Of a stretch of 64,000 nt of DNA, positions 10,968-22,611 are shown one piece after another. The notes beneath the pieces were generated by a model that was not told the origin of the DNA, did not search any database, and saw only the letters and a program-made list of their open reading frames with translations. The stretch's first letter is position 1. Each line of letters begins with the position of its first letter. This stretch comes from Aegilops tauschii subsp. strangulata (lineage: Eukaryota > Streptophyta > Magnoliopsida > Poales > Poaceae), in NCBI RefSeq assembly GCF_002575655.3, contig NC_053039.3, positions 377,743,633 through 377,807,632 of the forward strand. Reading direction: 5' to 3'. Made by a program: the position numbers and the translations under genes.

Positions 10968-11332
10968 TTACACAAGAGGCATAGAAAGCGGGAAGAATAT
11001 AAGAGAATCTTCAATCAGATTGCAGTAATTTTACCCTTATATGTCCGTGAACGCGCGGATAGGAGGGGCTTGGCCCCTATTTGTCCGCCCCCTAAGTTGC
11101 CCCCCTCATATCTCAGTCCCATATTCATATAATTCATGCAACGTAAATCAACGCAATATCTATCCATAAATATATAATTAAACATATAGTAGTACACCAC
11201 TTCTTCCCTTTGCCCTTCCCCTTATTGTCTTCGCAGCGACACTAATACGTGTCGAAAGTCGGCATCCAAAAGTTGCGTGCGTTTGAGAACCTAGAGGCCG
11301 ACGAGACGTCAGGCGGCGTGGACCTCGACGCC

Positions 11333-11525
11333 ATGGTGCAAATAGAGGGTGAACACGCCTGAAACTCGTACCTGCTTTGTACTTTTGACGAATATTTATA
11401 ATAGATTCGATATTTTTCGGAAAAAAAACTTGTATGTGTTGGGGTTCACGTTGGTGAACGGAGGACACACACCATTGCCCTTTGATTCACCTGTGAGTCG
11501 ATTTGAAGGCCGCCGCCCTACAAAT
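11333..11525. repeat. Diverged dispersed repeat, partner at 4437-4575
   Basis: Shares the GTGCAAA-AGAG, ACTCGT and GAGTCGATTTGAAGGCCGCCG blocks with the earlier site, with about 80 bp of extra AT-rich sequence between them. Confidence 0.5.
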
Positions 11526-11570
11526 TTTAAAAATGTAATTTGTAGAACATAACGTTAACACAATTATGGG

Positions 11571-11748
11571 CAATGGCCGAGCCACCTCCCAGCTAGCCGG
11601 TGCAATTGCCCGGGCTGTGCCATGCATTCTCCTTTGACCATTAGTAGTTAATGGAGAGCCGAACATCATTTTGCAAGGGCACACAACCGGCAGGCAGGAG
11701 CGTCATGGACTTTGCCCCGGCTCACCAGCCGAGCTGGCTCCGCTACTG
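11571..11748. mobile_element. hAT-type MITE, 178 bp
   Basis: Perfect 8-bp duplication ATTATGGG at 11563-11570 and 11749-11756. Left end CAATGGCCGAGCCACC; right end, reverse complement, CAGTAGCGGAGCCAGC. These ends resemble the left end of the larger hAT element at 44533 (CAATGGCGGAGCTGGG), so that family or a relative could have supplied transposase. Confidence 0.85.
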
Positions 11749-11876
11749 ATTATGGGATGGACAGGGTCATATGCCCCCCACCCCCACGCTCACTTCACCA
11801 CGTTATATTTATTTAATAGTTATTTATGGTTGAGTGTGGTGCGAGAAGAGGCCTGGAAAAATGCCTACAGCGCTAA

Positions 11877-12009
11877 CTAATCTCTGCATGGGTCACTCTC
11901 AATCTTGAGTGCTCACTTCGGACGCTTCAACAACCTCCGTTGCAGCACCTTCACAATAGTCGACCTCATCATCTCGTAGACCTTGCCCCCCAAGTCCGCT
12001 ACTCTCGGG
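11877..12009 (-). pseudogene. Stray fragment of the last exon of the HSP90 gene (copy A)
   Basis: Matches the reverse strand of the final exon of the intact HSP90 gene at 39552-39746, from the stop codon back to the intron acceptor. Similarity extends about 15 bp past the stop and a little into the intron. An internal block of 66 bp, present in the gene between GTCGAC and ATCATCTCGTAG, is missing here. The DPWRD terminus has become DPCRD. A 2-bp deletion near 12001 (CCGCTACTC against CCGCTAGACTC in copy A-prime) shifts the frame. Because intron sequence is retained, it was copied from DNA. It has no promoter and no other exons, and cannot make a chaperone. Confidence 0.88.
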
Positions 12010-12249
12010 CTAGACAAACCAAATACGTAGCAATCATGTGACCGGGTGAATAAAAGTTCAGTCTTGCTAAGTCACTTGGTCATGTCTCAGTCGATACTAT
12101 ATACATATACGTAAAATCATGCATTAAGATTCGTGCAAAGTTTTCTTTTAAGATTTGCCTTTTTTTTTCTTACATGGTATGCCACTTGACTGAGACTTTG
12201 TTAAATCTCAGTCAGACCGAGACCTAGCCACACCCATAAAAGTTTTATA

Positions 12250-12353
12250 CTCCCTCCGTTCATTTTTATAAGTCGTTTCAGACAAGTAAAATTGAGTTGT
12301 TTTGCACAATGTGTGAAACATCTACAAAGCCTTATAAAAATGAACATAGGGAG
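12250..12353. mobile_element. Stowaway MITE (copy A)
   Basis: 104 bp, TA on both sides (12248-12249, 12354-12355), ends CTCCCTCCGTTCATTTTTAT and its inverted partner ATAAAAATGAACATAGGGAG. A standard Tc1/Mariner-class MITE of grasses. Confidence 0.92.
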
Positions 12354-12435
12354 TACTAACTATTGAGATCTATGCCCACTTTTGTACATCATGCAATGGC
12401 AATAATGAGGCTGGCTAAATGATCCTACAACTAAA

Positions 12436-13199
12436 GAGTAAATAGCATAAAACTACTACTTTACACGCTAGAGTTTCAAAAAACTACCGATTTTTAGTTT
12501 TTCGCTGATAACTACCAAGTCAGGGGTTGGCTGTTTAAAAAAAAAAATCACTCATTGCTACCGATTTAAACCGTTTTATGGAAGACCGGGCCCACTCCTA
12601 AACAATCCGTTTGTTCGACCGTTTTGCTTGACCGTTAACTTACATGTGGGACCCACATGTAAGTTCCCTATCTTTTGTTCTTCCTTCTCCTCATGACCAA
12701 GGCCCAAGCTCCACCACCCGCTGCACGCCAAGCCAGGGCCGGCCGGGGGAAGGAGCGCCGCGCGGAGGACCAGCCGCCACCCAGGAGCACGGGCCGCCAC
12801 CAGCCGCACGCCATGGCCAGGGGGCAGGGACTCAGCCCGCCACGTCCAGGGGCATGGACTGCCGCCATCCTTGCGCTATGGCCAGGATCACGGGCCGCCA
12901 CCAGCCGAGCTCCATAGCCAGGGGCTCGGGTCCCCGTGCCCAGGAAAGAGAGGGAGAGCGAGAGAGAGGCCGTTAAGCGGGAGAGCTCACGACAGCTGTA
13001 GGCGCAGCTCGCCGGCAGGAGGAGGCCGCAGCCGCCACGCACGCTGGAAGGGAGCTCCGCTGCGGCACACATTGGACGGGCGACGGGAGGGATCTCCGCA
13101 GCGACGCCATGGCTTCTGGCAGGCGCGCTCGTCACGGCGGCTGCTGGCCGGCGAGCACGGCGGTGGGCGCGTTGCTCTCGATCTTGAGCACAAGGGGGC
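12436..13199. mobile_element. Left arm of MULE 2, copy A
   Basis: Starts GAGTAAATAGCATAAAACTA after the target sequence ACAACTAAA (12427-12435). The following 330 bp are terminal inverted repeat and AT-rich. From 12690 the sequence is strongly GC-rich with no recognised protein, perhaps a captured gene piece. It stops where the Gypsy LTR begins at 13200; the last five bases (GGGGC) correspond to the Gypsy target site AGGGC with one change. The right arm is absent from this copy because of the duplication geometry. Confidence 0.75.
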
Positions 13200-14617
13200 T
13201 GATAACCCACAAGTATAGGGGATCGCAACAGTTTTCGAGGGTAGAGTATTCAACCCAAATTTATTGATTCGACACAAGGGGAGCCAAAGAATATTCTCAA
13301 GCATTAGCATTTGAGTTGTCAATTCAACCACACCTGGATAACTTAATATCTGCAGCAAAGTATTTAGTAGCAAAGTAATATGATAGTAGTGGTAACGGTA
13401 ACAAAAGTAACGGTAGCAAAAGTAATATTTTTGGTGTTTTGTAGTGATTGTAACAGTAGCAACGGAAAAGTAAATAAGCGAAGAACAATATGTAAAAAGC
13501 TCGTAGGCGTTGGATCGGTGATGGAGAATTATGCCGGATGCGGTTCATCATGTAACAATCATAACATAGGATGACACAGAACTAGCTCCAATTCATCAAT
13601 GTAATGTAGGCATGTATTCCGAATATAGTCATACGTGCTTATGGAAAAGAACTTGCATGACATCTTTTGTCCTACCCTCCTGTGGCAGCGGGGTCCTAAT
13701 GGAAACTAAGGGATATTCAGGCCTCCCTTTAATAGAGTACCGGAACAAAGCATTAGCACATAGTGAATACATGAACTCCTCAAACTATGGTCATCACCGG
13801 GAGTGGTCCCGATTATTGTCACTTCGGGGTTGCCGGATCATAACACATAGTAGGTGACTATAGACTTGCAAGATAGGATCAAGAACTCACATATATTCAT
13901 GAAAACATAAGAGGTTCAGATCTGAAATCATGGCACTCGGGCCCTAGTGACAAGCATTAAGCATAGCAAAGTCATAGCAACATCAATCTCATAACATAGT
14001 GGATACTAGGGTTCAAACCCTAACAAAACTTACTCGATTACATGATAGATCTCATCCAACCCATCACCGTCCAGCAAGCCTACGATGGAATTACTCACGC
14101 ACGGCGGTGAGCATCATGAAATTGGTGATGGAGGATGGTTGATGATGACGATGGCGACGTATCCCCTCTCCGGAGCCCCGAACGGACTCCAGATCAGCCC
14201 TCCCGAGAGGTTTTAGGGCTTGGCGGCGGCTCCGTATCGTAAAACACGATGAATCCTTCTCTCTGATTTTTTCTCCCCGAAAGTGAATATATGGAGTTGG
14301 AGTTGAGGTCGGTGGAGCGTCAGGGGGCCCACGAGGTAGGGGGCGCGCCCTAGGGGGGCAGGCGCGCCCTCCACCCTCGTGGACAGGGTGTGGGCCCTGA
14401 CGTGGATTTTTCTTCCGGTATTTTTCTTATTTTCCAAATAGATGTTCCGTGGAGTTTCAGGTCATTCCGAGAACTTTTGTTTCTGCACATAAATAACACC
14501 ATGGAAAGTCTGCTGAAAACAGCGTCAGTCTGGGTTAGTTCCATTCAAATCATGCAAGTTAGAGTCCAAAACAAGGGCAAAAGTGTTTGGAAAAGTAGAT
14601 ACGACGGAGACGTATCA
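13200..14617 (-). repeat. 3' LTR of a Ty3/Gypsy element (minus orientation)
   Basis: 1,418 bp, from TGATAACCCACAAGTATAGG to GACGGAGACGTATCA; in element orientation it starts TGATACGTCTCCGTCGTATC. It is directly bordered by a polypurine tract on the inner side (14618-14631), which makes it the 3' LTR. Contains a GGGCGCGCCC palindromic stretch near 14340. I recognise it as a common Triticeae Gypsy LTR type but do not assign a family name. Confidence 0.88.
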
Positions 14618-14631
14618 ACTCCCCCAAGCTT
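14618..14631 (-). other. Polypurine tract of the Gypsy element
   Basis: On the minus strand AAGCTTGGGGGAGT abuts the LTR start TGATACG, the normal priming site for plus-strand DNA synthesis. A similar AAGCTTGGGGGAGT also occurs at about 16634-16647, an internal second tract. Confidence 0.8.
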
Positions 14632-16718
14632 AAACCTTTGCTTGTCCTCAAGCAATTCAGTTGATAAACTGAAAGTGATAAAGAAAAGCTTTTACAAACT
14701 CTGTTTGCTCTTGTTGTTGTAAATATGTAAAGCCAGCATTCAAGTTTTCAGCAAACATTATGACTAACCACATTCATAATAACTCTTAGGTCTCGTGTTT
14801 ACTCATATCAATGGCATAATCAACTAGTGAGCCATAATAATAAATCTCGGATGACAACACTTTCTCAAAACAATCATAATATGATATAACAAGATGGTAT
14901 CTCGCTAGCCCTTTCTGAGACCGCAAAACATAAATCCAAAGCACCTTTAAAGATCAAGGACTGACTAGACATTGTAATTCATGGTAAAAGAGATCCAATC
15001 ATAGTCATACCCAATATAAATTAATAGTAATGAATGAAAATGACAGCTGCGCTCTCCAGCTAGTGCTTTTTAATAAGAGGGTGATGACTCAACGTAAAAG
15101 TAAATAGATAGGCCCTTCGCAGAGGGAAGCAGGGATTTGTAGAGGTGCCAGAGCTCGGTTTGAAATAGAGATAAATAATATTTTGAGCGGCATACTTTCA
15201 TTGTCAACATAACAACCAAGAGATGGCTATATCTTCCATGCTACAAACATTATAGGTGGTTCCCAAACAGAATGGTAAAGTTTATACTCCCCCTCCACCA
15301 ACAAGCATCAATCCATGGCTTGCTCGAAACAACGAGTGCCTCCAACTAGCAACAGTCCCAGGGGGAGTTTTGTTTGCAATTATTTTGATTTAGTTTGCAT
15401 AAAGCATGGGACTGGGCATCTCGGTGACCAGCCATTTTCTCGTGAGTGAGGAGCGGAGTCCACTTCTCTTGAGAATAACCCGCCTAGCATGGAAGATACG
15501 GATAGCCCTAGTTGATACATGAGCTATTCGAGCATACAAAACAGAATTTCGTTTGAAGGTTTAGAGTTTGGCACATACAAATTTACTTGGAACGGCAGGT
15601 AGATACCGCATATAGGAAGGTATAGTGGACTCGTATGGAATAACTTTGGGGTTTAAGGGATTGGATGCACAAGCAGTATTCCCGCTTAGTACAAGTGAAG
15701 GCTAGCAAAAGACTGGGAAGCGACCAACTAGAGAGCGACAACAGTCATGAACATGCATTAAAATGAATAAACATTGAGTGCAAGCATGAGTAGGATATAA
15801 TCCGCCATGAACATAATATAGTGAAGGCTATGTTGATTTTGTTTCAACTACATGTGTGAACATGTGCCAAGTCAAGTCACTTAAATCATTCAAAGGAGGA
15901 TACCACCCCACTATACCACATCACAACCATTTTAATAGCATGTTGGCATGCAAGGTAAACCATTATAACTCATAGCTAATCAAGCATGGCACGAGCAACT
16001 ATGATCTCTAATTGTCATTCCAAACATGTTTATTCATAATAGGCTGAATCAAGAACGATGAACTCATCATATTTACAAAAACAAGAGAGGTCGAGTTCAT
16101 ACCAGCTTTTCTCATCTCAGTCAGTCCCTCATATATCGTCATAATTGCCTTTCACTTGCACGACCGAACGATGTGAATAATAATAAGAGTGCACGTGCAT
16201 TGGACTAAGCTGGAATCTGCGAGCATTCAATAAACAGGAGAAGACAAGGCAATATGGGCTCTTGGTTAAATCAACAATAATGCATATAAGAGCCACTTCA
16301 AAAATTTAATCATGGTCTTCCCCTATCGACCCCCAAAGAAAAGAAAAGAAATAAAACTATTTACACGGGAAAGCTCCCAACAAGCAAAAGAAGAACGGGA
16401 AATCTTTTTGGGTTTTCTTTTTTGATTATTACTACTACAGCAAGAAAAGTAAACTAACTAAAAGTTACACTAATTTTTTTTGGTTTTTCTTAAGGTTTAT
16501 TAAACACACAAGAAGAAAGCAGGAAAAAGAAAAAAAAAATAAACTAGCATGGATATTACAGTGAAAGAGTATGAGCACCGACATCTAGCAATGAGTGTGT
16601 GAACATAAATGTAAAGTCGGTGAGAGATACGTACTCCCCCAAGCTTAGGCTTTTGGCCTAAGTTGGTTTATTGCCACGGATGGCCTGGCGGATATCCATA
16701 GTTGTAGCCAGGGTCGTA
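14632..16718 (-). other. Non-coding 3' internal region of the Gypsy element
   Basis: AT-rich and without long frames. No reverse transcriptase, RNase H or integrase motif was seen on either strand, so the element must have relied on a partner for replication. Confidence 0.7.
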
Positions 16719-17800
16719 CTAAGCTGCGGAGGACTCTGACTGCCACTGGCTGGCAGTCATCTCCGGATCCCAAAAGTAATCAGACTTTCGTGGAGGCTCA
16801 AATTGTGGTTCCGGCTCTGGGGCTGGTGTAGGGTTCCGGTAAGCATAAATGGCCGCCCACGGAACAAGATACGGACCTTCAGATAAATTAAACAAGGAAG
16901 GAGCAGGCAAGGTAATAGTCTCAGGGTGATGTTTATCAAGAACAATTTGTATTTAAGCTCCCCTTCCTTGTTCTTAACAATAAAGTCATGCGCTACCATA
17001 CTCTTATAATCTAAATAAGCATTGGGCAGCAATTTTTCTTCTTTCTCATAGAGCCTAATAGGTATGTTATAATGTGCAGCAAGTCGTGAAGCATAAATAC
17101 CTTCAAAGATGGGACCCTTAGTACGGTTCAAACTTAACCGTTTAGCAATAATACCGCCCATACTAACAGTGTTATCGGAAAATAAACCATGGAACAAAAT
17201 GATAATATCAGGAACACTAAGGTTTCCACAGTTTCCGCGACCAATCAAGCAACGACTAGCAAATATGGCAAAGTAACGTAAAACAGGAAAATGTATGCTA
17301 GTGATTCTTGCATCGGAAACCTTCCTGGTTTCCCCCACAGTAATGGTGTCAATAAACCCGTCCACATCTTTACGATGTGGTTCATCTAAGGTACCCTCAA
17401 AGGGTATTTTGCAAACCTTGCAAAATTCATCTAGTGGCATCTTCTTAACAACATCATATAAATGAAACTCTACTGAAGGAGGTATTTCTTTAGGAAAATA
17501 GTAGAAGTTTTGCACAAAAGTATTGGTGAGTAAGAGATACTGATGACGTTGGTCGCGGAGGAAGTCGGTGAGGCCAGCATTCTCAGCCAATGAATAGAAA
17601 TCATCATAAATCCCGGCTTCTCTCAAGAAATCATCGGAAGGCCATTCACATGGCCGGACCTCCGTGGTGCGAGGCAAATTATATTTGGGCCTCTGTGCTT
17701 TTTCACTTTGCTTTTCCTTCGAGCTTCGGCTCGATGAGCCCCTCAAAAATCTCTTCATTATTTTCTGAAAAATTCTGAAATTTTTAGTAACTTCAAACAA
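16719..17800 (-). pseudogene. Accessory ORF of the non-autonomous Gypsy element, frameshifted
   Basis: Reads as a protein of about 350 residues downstream of gag-protease in the same direction. The likely start is the Met before KRFLRGSSSRSS at 17758; a Met at 17800 is in frame. A basic, Ser-rich N-terminus precedes a globular middle with DFLREAGIYDDFYSLAENAG and KEIPPSVEFHLYDVVKKMPL. The Pro-rich C-terminus (TPAPEPEPQFEPPRK) is in a different frame, because one A is missing in the AAG run near 16938-16942. No catalytic motif is recognised. Proteins of this kind are common in Triticeae Gypsy elements that lack polymerase; their role is unknown. Conservation of long frames in such elements suggests they once mattered for mobility. 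Confidence 0.72.
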
Positions 17801-18541
17801 AAGTGAACCAAGCTCAATAAAATTGATAGCATCTACTCCTACAAGTGCCTAGAGACTATATCATGCATTAGAACTACTTGGAACCATATAAATTTGACAT
17901 GCAAGCTTAAGAACATGGTCACCTAGGCAGCACAAATTTGCAATGAATAGAGCACTAGAACAAAAACTAATTGGACCAATGGAGGAGTCACATACCAAGG
18001 AACAATCTCCCCAAGCAGTTTTGTGAGAGGTGCTTTGAGCAAGGAGATCGAAAATCGCAGCAAAATGAGCTAGAACTCGTGCTTGAGCTGGATATTGGTG
18101 TTTGTGGGAGGAAGAAGGAGTGTGTGGGTGCAGGAATAAGTGGAGGAGGGCCACCATGGGCCCATGAGGTAGGGGGCGCGCCCAGGGGGTAGGGCGCGCC
18201 CTCCACCCTCGTGGCCAGGTGCTTGCCCCTCCTGCTGTGTTCTCAGTGCCAGATATTCTCAAAAATTCTATAAAAAATCATATTCCATTTTCAGGGCATT
18301 TGGAGAACTTTTATTTTTGGGGTATTTTTATATTGCACAGATAAATCAGAAAACAGACAGAAAAATACTATTTTACTTTATTTCAACTAAATAACAGAAA
18401 GTAGAGAGGGGGTACAGAAGGTTGTGCCTTCTAGTTTCATCCATCTCATGCTCATCAAAATGAATCCACTAACAAGGTTGATCAAGTCTTGTTAACAAAC
18501 TCATTCCGAATAACATGAAACCGGAGAAATTTCGAATAACA
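17801..18541 (-). other. Gypsy internal spacer with an LTR-like GC palindrome
   Basis: Lies between gag-protease and the accessory ORF. At about 18150-18225 it carries a GAGGTAGGGGGCGCGCCC block followed by CGCGCCCTCCACCCTCGTGG, closely resembling a block of the LTR near 14325-14390, which suggests sequence exchange between LTR and internal region or a remnant of another LTR. Confidence 0.55.
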
Positions 18542-20365
18542 CTATGTTACCTCAACGGGGATATGCACATCCCCAACAATAAGAATATCATATTTATTTT
18601 TGACAGTAGGAAGAGGAAATTCAAAACCTCCAAATATAATCGATGGAATTTTTCCAATAGAATTGATACTATGAACTTGAGGTTGTTTCCTCAGAAAGTG
18701 TACCGTATGCTCGTTACCATTAACATGAAAAGTGACATTGCCTTTGTTGCAATCAATAACAGCCCCTGCAGTATTCAAAAAGGGTCTTCCAAGAATAATA
18801 GACATACTATCGTCCTCGGGAATATCAAGAATAACAAAGTCCGTTAAAATAGTAACGTTTGCAACCACAACAGGCACATCCTCACAAATACCGACAGGTA
18901 TAGCAGTTGATTTATCAGCCATTTGCAAAGATATTTCAGTAGGTGTCAACTTATTCAAATCAAGTCTACGATATAAAGAGAGAGGCATAACACTAACACC
19001 GGCTCCAAGATCACATAAAGCAGTTTTAACATAGTTTCTTTTAATGGAGCATGGTATAGTGGGTACTCCTGGATCTCCTAGTTTCTTAGGTATTCCACCC
19101 TTAAAAGTATAATTAGCAAGCATGGTGGAAATCTCAGCTTCAGGTATCTTTCTCTTATTTGTAACAATATCTTTCATATACTTAGCATAAGGATTCATTT
19201 TGAGCATATCAGTTAATCGCATACGCAAAAAGATAGGTCTAATCATTTCAGCAAAGCGCTCAGAATCCTCATCATCCTTTTTCTTGGATGGTTTAGGAGG
19301 AAAAGGCATGGGTTTCTGAACCCATGGTTCCCTTTCTTTACCATGTTTCCTAGCAACAAAGTCTCTCTTATCATAACGTTGATTCTTTGATTGTGGGTTA
19401 TCAAGATCAACAGCAGGTTCAATTTCTACATCATTATCATTACTAGGTTGAGCATCATCATGAACATCATCATTAGCATTTTCATTAGGCTCATGTTCAT
19501 TACCAGATTGTGTTTCAGCATCAGAAATAGATATATCATTTGGATTCTCAAGTGGTTCAGCAATAGGTTCACTAGAAGCATGCAAAGTCCTATCATTTTT
19601 CTTTTTCTTCTTTTTAGAAGGACTAGGTGCATCAATATTATTTCTCTGAGAATCCTGCTCAATTCTCTTAGGGTGGCCTTCAGGATACAAAGGTTCCTGA
19701 GTCATCCTACCAGTTCTAGTAGCCACTCTAACAGCATAATCATTTTTCTTACTATTCATTTCATTGAGCAAATCATTTTGAGCCTTAAGTACTTGTTCTA
19801 CTTGAGTGGTAACCATAGAAGCATGTTTACTAATGAGTTTAAGTTCACCTTTAATATTAGCCATGTAATCACCCAAGTGTTCGATCATATAAGCATTTTG
19901 TTTTCATTGTCTACCAAAATAAGCATTGAAATCTTCTTGCTTAACCATAAAGTTATCAAACTCATCCAAGCATTGGCTAGCAATTTTAGTAGGAGGGATT
20001 TCAGCTTTATCATATCTATAGAGAGAATTTACCTTTACTACCTATGTCGGGTTATCAAGACCATGAGTTTCTTCAATAGGTAATGGATTAAGATCATATG
20101 TTTCTTCAACAGGCGGTAAATTAAGACCATGTATTTCTTTAATAGGAGGTAAATTCTTAACATCTTCAGCTTTAATACCTTTTTCTTTCATAGATTTCTT
20201 TGCCTCTTGCATATCTTCAGGACTGAGAAATAGAACACCTCTCTTCTTCGGAGTTGGTTTAGGAATAGGCTCAGGAGCTGGCTCAGGAAGTGTCCAATTA
20301 TTTTCATTTGTCAACATATTATTCAATAGAATTTCAGCTTCATCCGGTGTTCTTTCCTGGGTCAC
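18542..20365 (-). pseudogene. Gypsy gag-protease polyprotein, truncated and with two stops
   Basis: One frame of 608 codons read leftward from 20365. The N-terminal half is gag-like, acidic and Asn/Lys-rich. The C-terminal part is a retropepsin: LCDLGAGVSVMPLSLY, with the catalytic Asp codon at 19010-19012, then the flap region and ILGRPFLNTAGAVID, the usual second conserved block of Gypsy proteases. The frame ends at 18542 just after the protease, with no polymerase domains. Two nonsense codons break it: TAG at 20042-20044 and TGA at 19904-19906. The N-terminus is missing: at 20358 the sequence switches to the duplicated HSP90 fragment. The apparent GTG start at 20365 is an artefact of that junction. 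Confidence 0.85.
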
Positions 20366-20480
20366 TCTCAGTCTTGAGTGCTCACTTCGGACGCTTCAAC
20401 AACCTCCGTTGCAGCACCTTCACAATAGTCGACCTCATCATCTCGTAGACCTTGCCCCCCAAGTCCGCTAGACTCTCGGG
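20358..20480 (-). pseudogene. HSP90 last-exon fragment (copy A-prime)
   Basis: Second copy of the fragment at 11877-12009, without the stop codon because the duplication joint lies inside it (20358). It keeps the two bases lost in copy A, so it is closer to the intact gene at 39552-39746 at that point. Confidence 0.85.
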
Positions 20481-20718
20481 CTAGAAAAACCAAATATGTA
20501 GCAATCATGTGACCGGGTGAATAAAAGTTCAGTCTTGCTAAGTCACTTGGTCATGTCTCAGTCGATACTATATACATATACGTAAAATCATGCATTAAGA
20601 TTCGTGCAAAGTTTTCTTTTAAGATTTGCCTTTTTTTCTTACATGGTATGCCACTTGACTGAGACTTTGTTAAATCTCAGCCAGACCGATACCTAGCCAC
20701 ACCCATAAAAGTTTTATA

Positions 20719-20822
20719 CTCCCTCCGTTCATTTTTATAAGTCGTTTCAGACAAGTAAAATTGAGTTGTTTTGCACAATGTATGAAACATCTACAAAGCC
20801 TTATAAAAATGAACATAGGGAG
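20719..20822. mobile_element. Stowaway MITE (copy A-prime)
   Basis: 104 bp, duplicate of 12250-12353 with one visible change (GTATGAAA for GTGTGAAA), TA flanks retained. Confidence 0.92.
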
Positions 20823-22611
20823 TACTAACTATTGAGACCTATGCCCACTTTTGTACATCATGCAATGGCAATAATGAGGCCGGCTAAATGATCCTACAAC
20901 TAAAGAGTAAATAGCATAAAACTACTACTTTACACGCTAGAGTTTCAAAAAACTACCGGTTTTTAGTTTTTCGCTGATAACTACCAAGTCAGGGGTTGGC
21001 TGTTTCAAAAAAAACTAATCACTCATTGCTACCGATTTAAACCGTTTTATGGAAGACCGGGCCCACTCCTAAACAATCCGTTTGTTCGACCATTTTGCTT
21101 GACCGTTAACTTACATGTGGGACCCACATGTAAGTTCCCTCTTCTTCCTCTTATCTTTTGTTCTCTTCCTTCTCCTCATGACCAAGGCCCAAGCTCCACC
21201 ATCCGCTGCACGCCAAGCCAGGGCCGGCCGGGGGAAGGAGCGCCGCGCGGAGGACCAGCCGCCACCCAGGAGCACGGGCCACCACCAGCCGCGCGCCATG
21301 GCCAGGGGGCAGGGACTCAGCCCGCCACGTCCAGGGGCATGGAGTGCCGCCATCCTTGCGCCATGGTCAGGATCACGGGCCGCCACCAGCCAAGCTCCAT
21401 AGCCAGGGGCTCAGGTCCCCGTGCCCAGGAAAGAGAGGGAGAGCGAGAGAGAGAGAGAGCGAGAGAGGCCGTTAAGCGGGAGAGCTCACGACAGCTGCAG
21501 GCACAGCTCGCCGGCAGGAGGAGGCCGCAGCCGCCACGCACGCTGGAAGGGAGCTCCGCGGCGGCACACATTGGACGGGCGACGGGAGGGATCTCCGCAG
21601 CGACGCCATGGCTTCTGGCAGGCGCGCTCGTCACGGCAGCTGCTGGCCGGCGAGCACGGCGGTGGGCGCGCTCCTCTCGATCTTGAGCACAAGAGGGCTG
21701 ATAACCCACAAGTATAGGGGATCGCAACAGTTTTCGAGGGTAGAGTATTCAACCCAAATTTATTGATTCGACACAAGGGGAGCCAAAGAATCTTCTCAAG
21801 TATTAGCAGTTGAGTTGTCAATTCAACCACACCTGGATAACTTAATATCTGCAGCAAAGTATTTAGTAGCAAAGTAATATGATAGTAGTGGTAACGGTAA
21901 CAAAAGTAACGGTAGCAAAAGTAATATTTTTGGTGTTTTGTAGTGATTGCAACAGTAGCAACGGAAAAGTAAATAAGCGAAGAACAATATGTAGAAAGCT
22001 CGTAGGCATTGGATCGGTGATGAAGAATTATGCCAGATGCGGTTCATCATGTAACAATCATAACATAGGGTGGCACAGAACTAGCTCCAATTCATCAATG
22101 TAATGTAGGCATGTATTCTGAATATAGTCATACGTGCTTATGGAAAAGAACTTGCATGACATCTTTTGTCCTACCCTCCCGTGGCAGCGGGGTCCTAATG
22201 GAAACTAAGGGATATTAAGGCCTCCTTTTAATAGAGTACCGGAACAAAGCATTAGCACATAGTGAATACATGAACTCCTCGAACTATGGTCATCACCGGG
22301 AGTGGTCCCGATTATTGTCACTTCGGGGTTGCCGGATCATAACACATAGTAGGTGACTATAGACTTGCAAGATAGGATCAAGAACTCACATATATTCATG
22401 AAAACATAATAGGTTCAGATCTAAAATCATGGCACTCGGGCCCTAGTGACAAGCATTAAGCATAGCAAAGTCATAGCAACATCAATCTCATAACATAGTG
22501 GATACTAGGGTTCAAACCCTAACAAAACTAACTCGATTACATGATAGATCTCATCCAACCCATCACCGTCCAGCAAGCCTACGATGGAATTACTCACGCA
22601 CGACGGTGAGA

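Larger units (their letters stand above)
11889..14617 (+). repeat. Left copy of a tandem segmental duplication
   Basis: 11889-14617 is repeated as 20358-31852, not counting the later Copia insertion. The shared order is HSP90 fragment, Stowaway MITE, MULE 2 arm, then Gypsy LTR. Counting the Gypsy internal part, the duplicated unit is 8,469 bp (11889 to 20357). The two copies differ at roughly one base in several tens, with small indels. Confidence 0.85.

Noticed and set aside
12668..13228. Long minus-strand ORF and several overlapping ORFs in the MULE 2 arm (also at 21317-21727)
   Set aside because: Open in four or more frames because of GC content, crosses the element boundary into the Gypsy LTR, and shows no motif.
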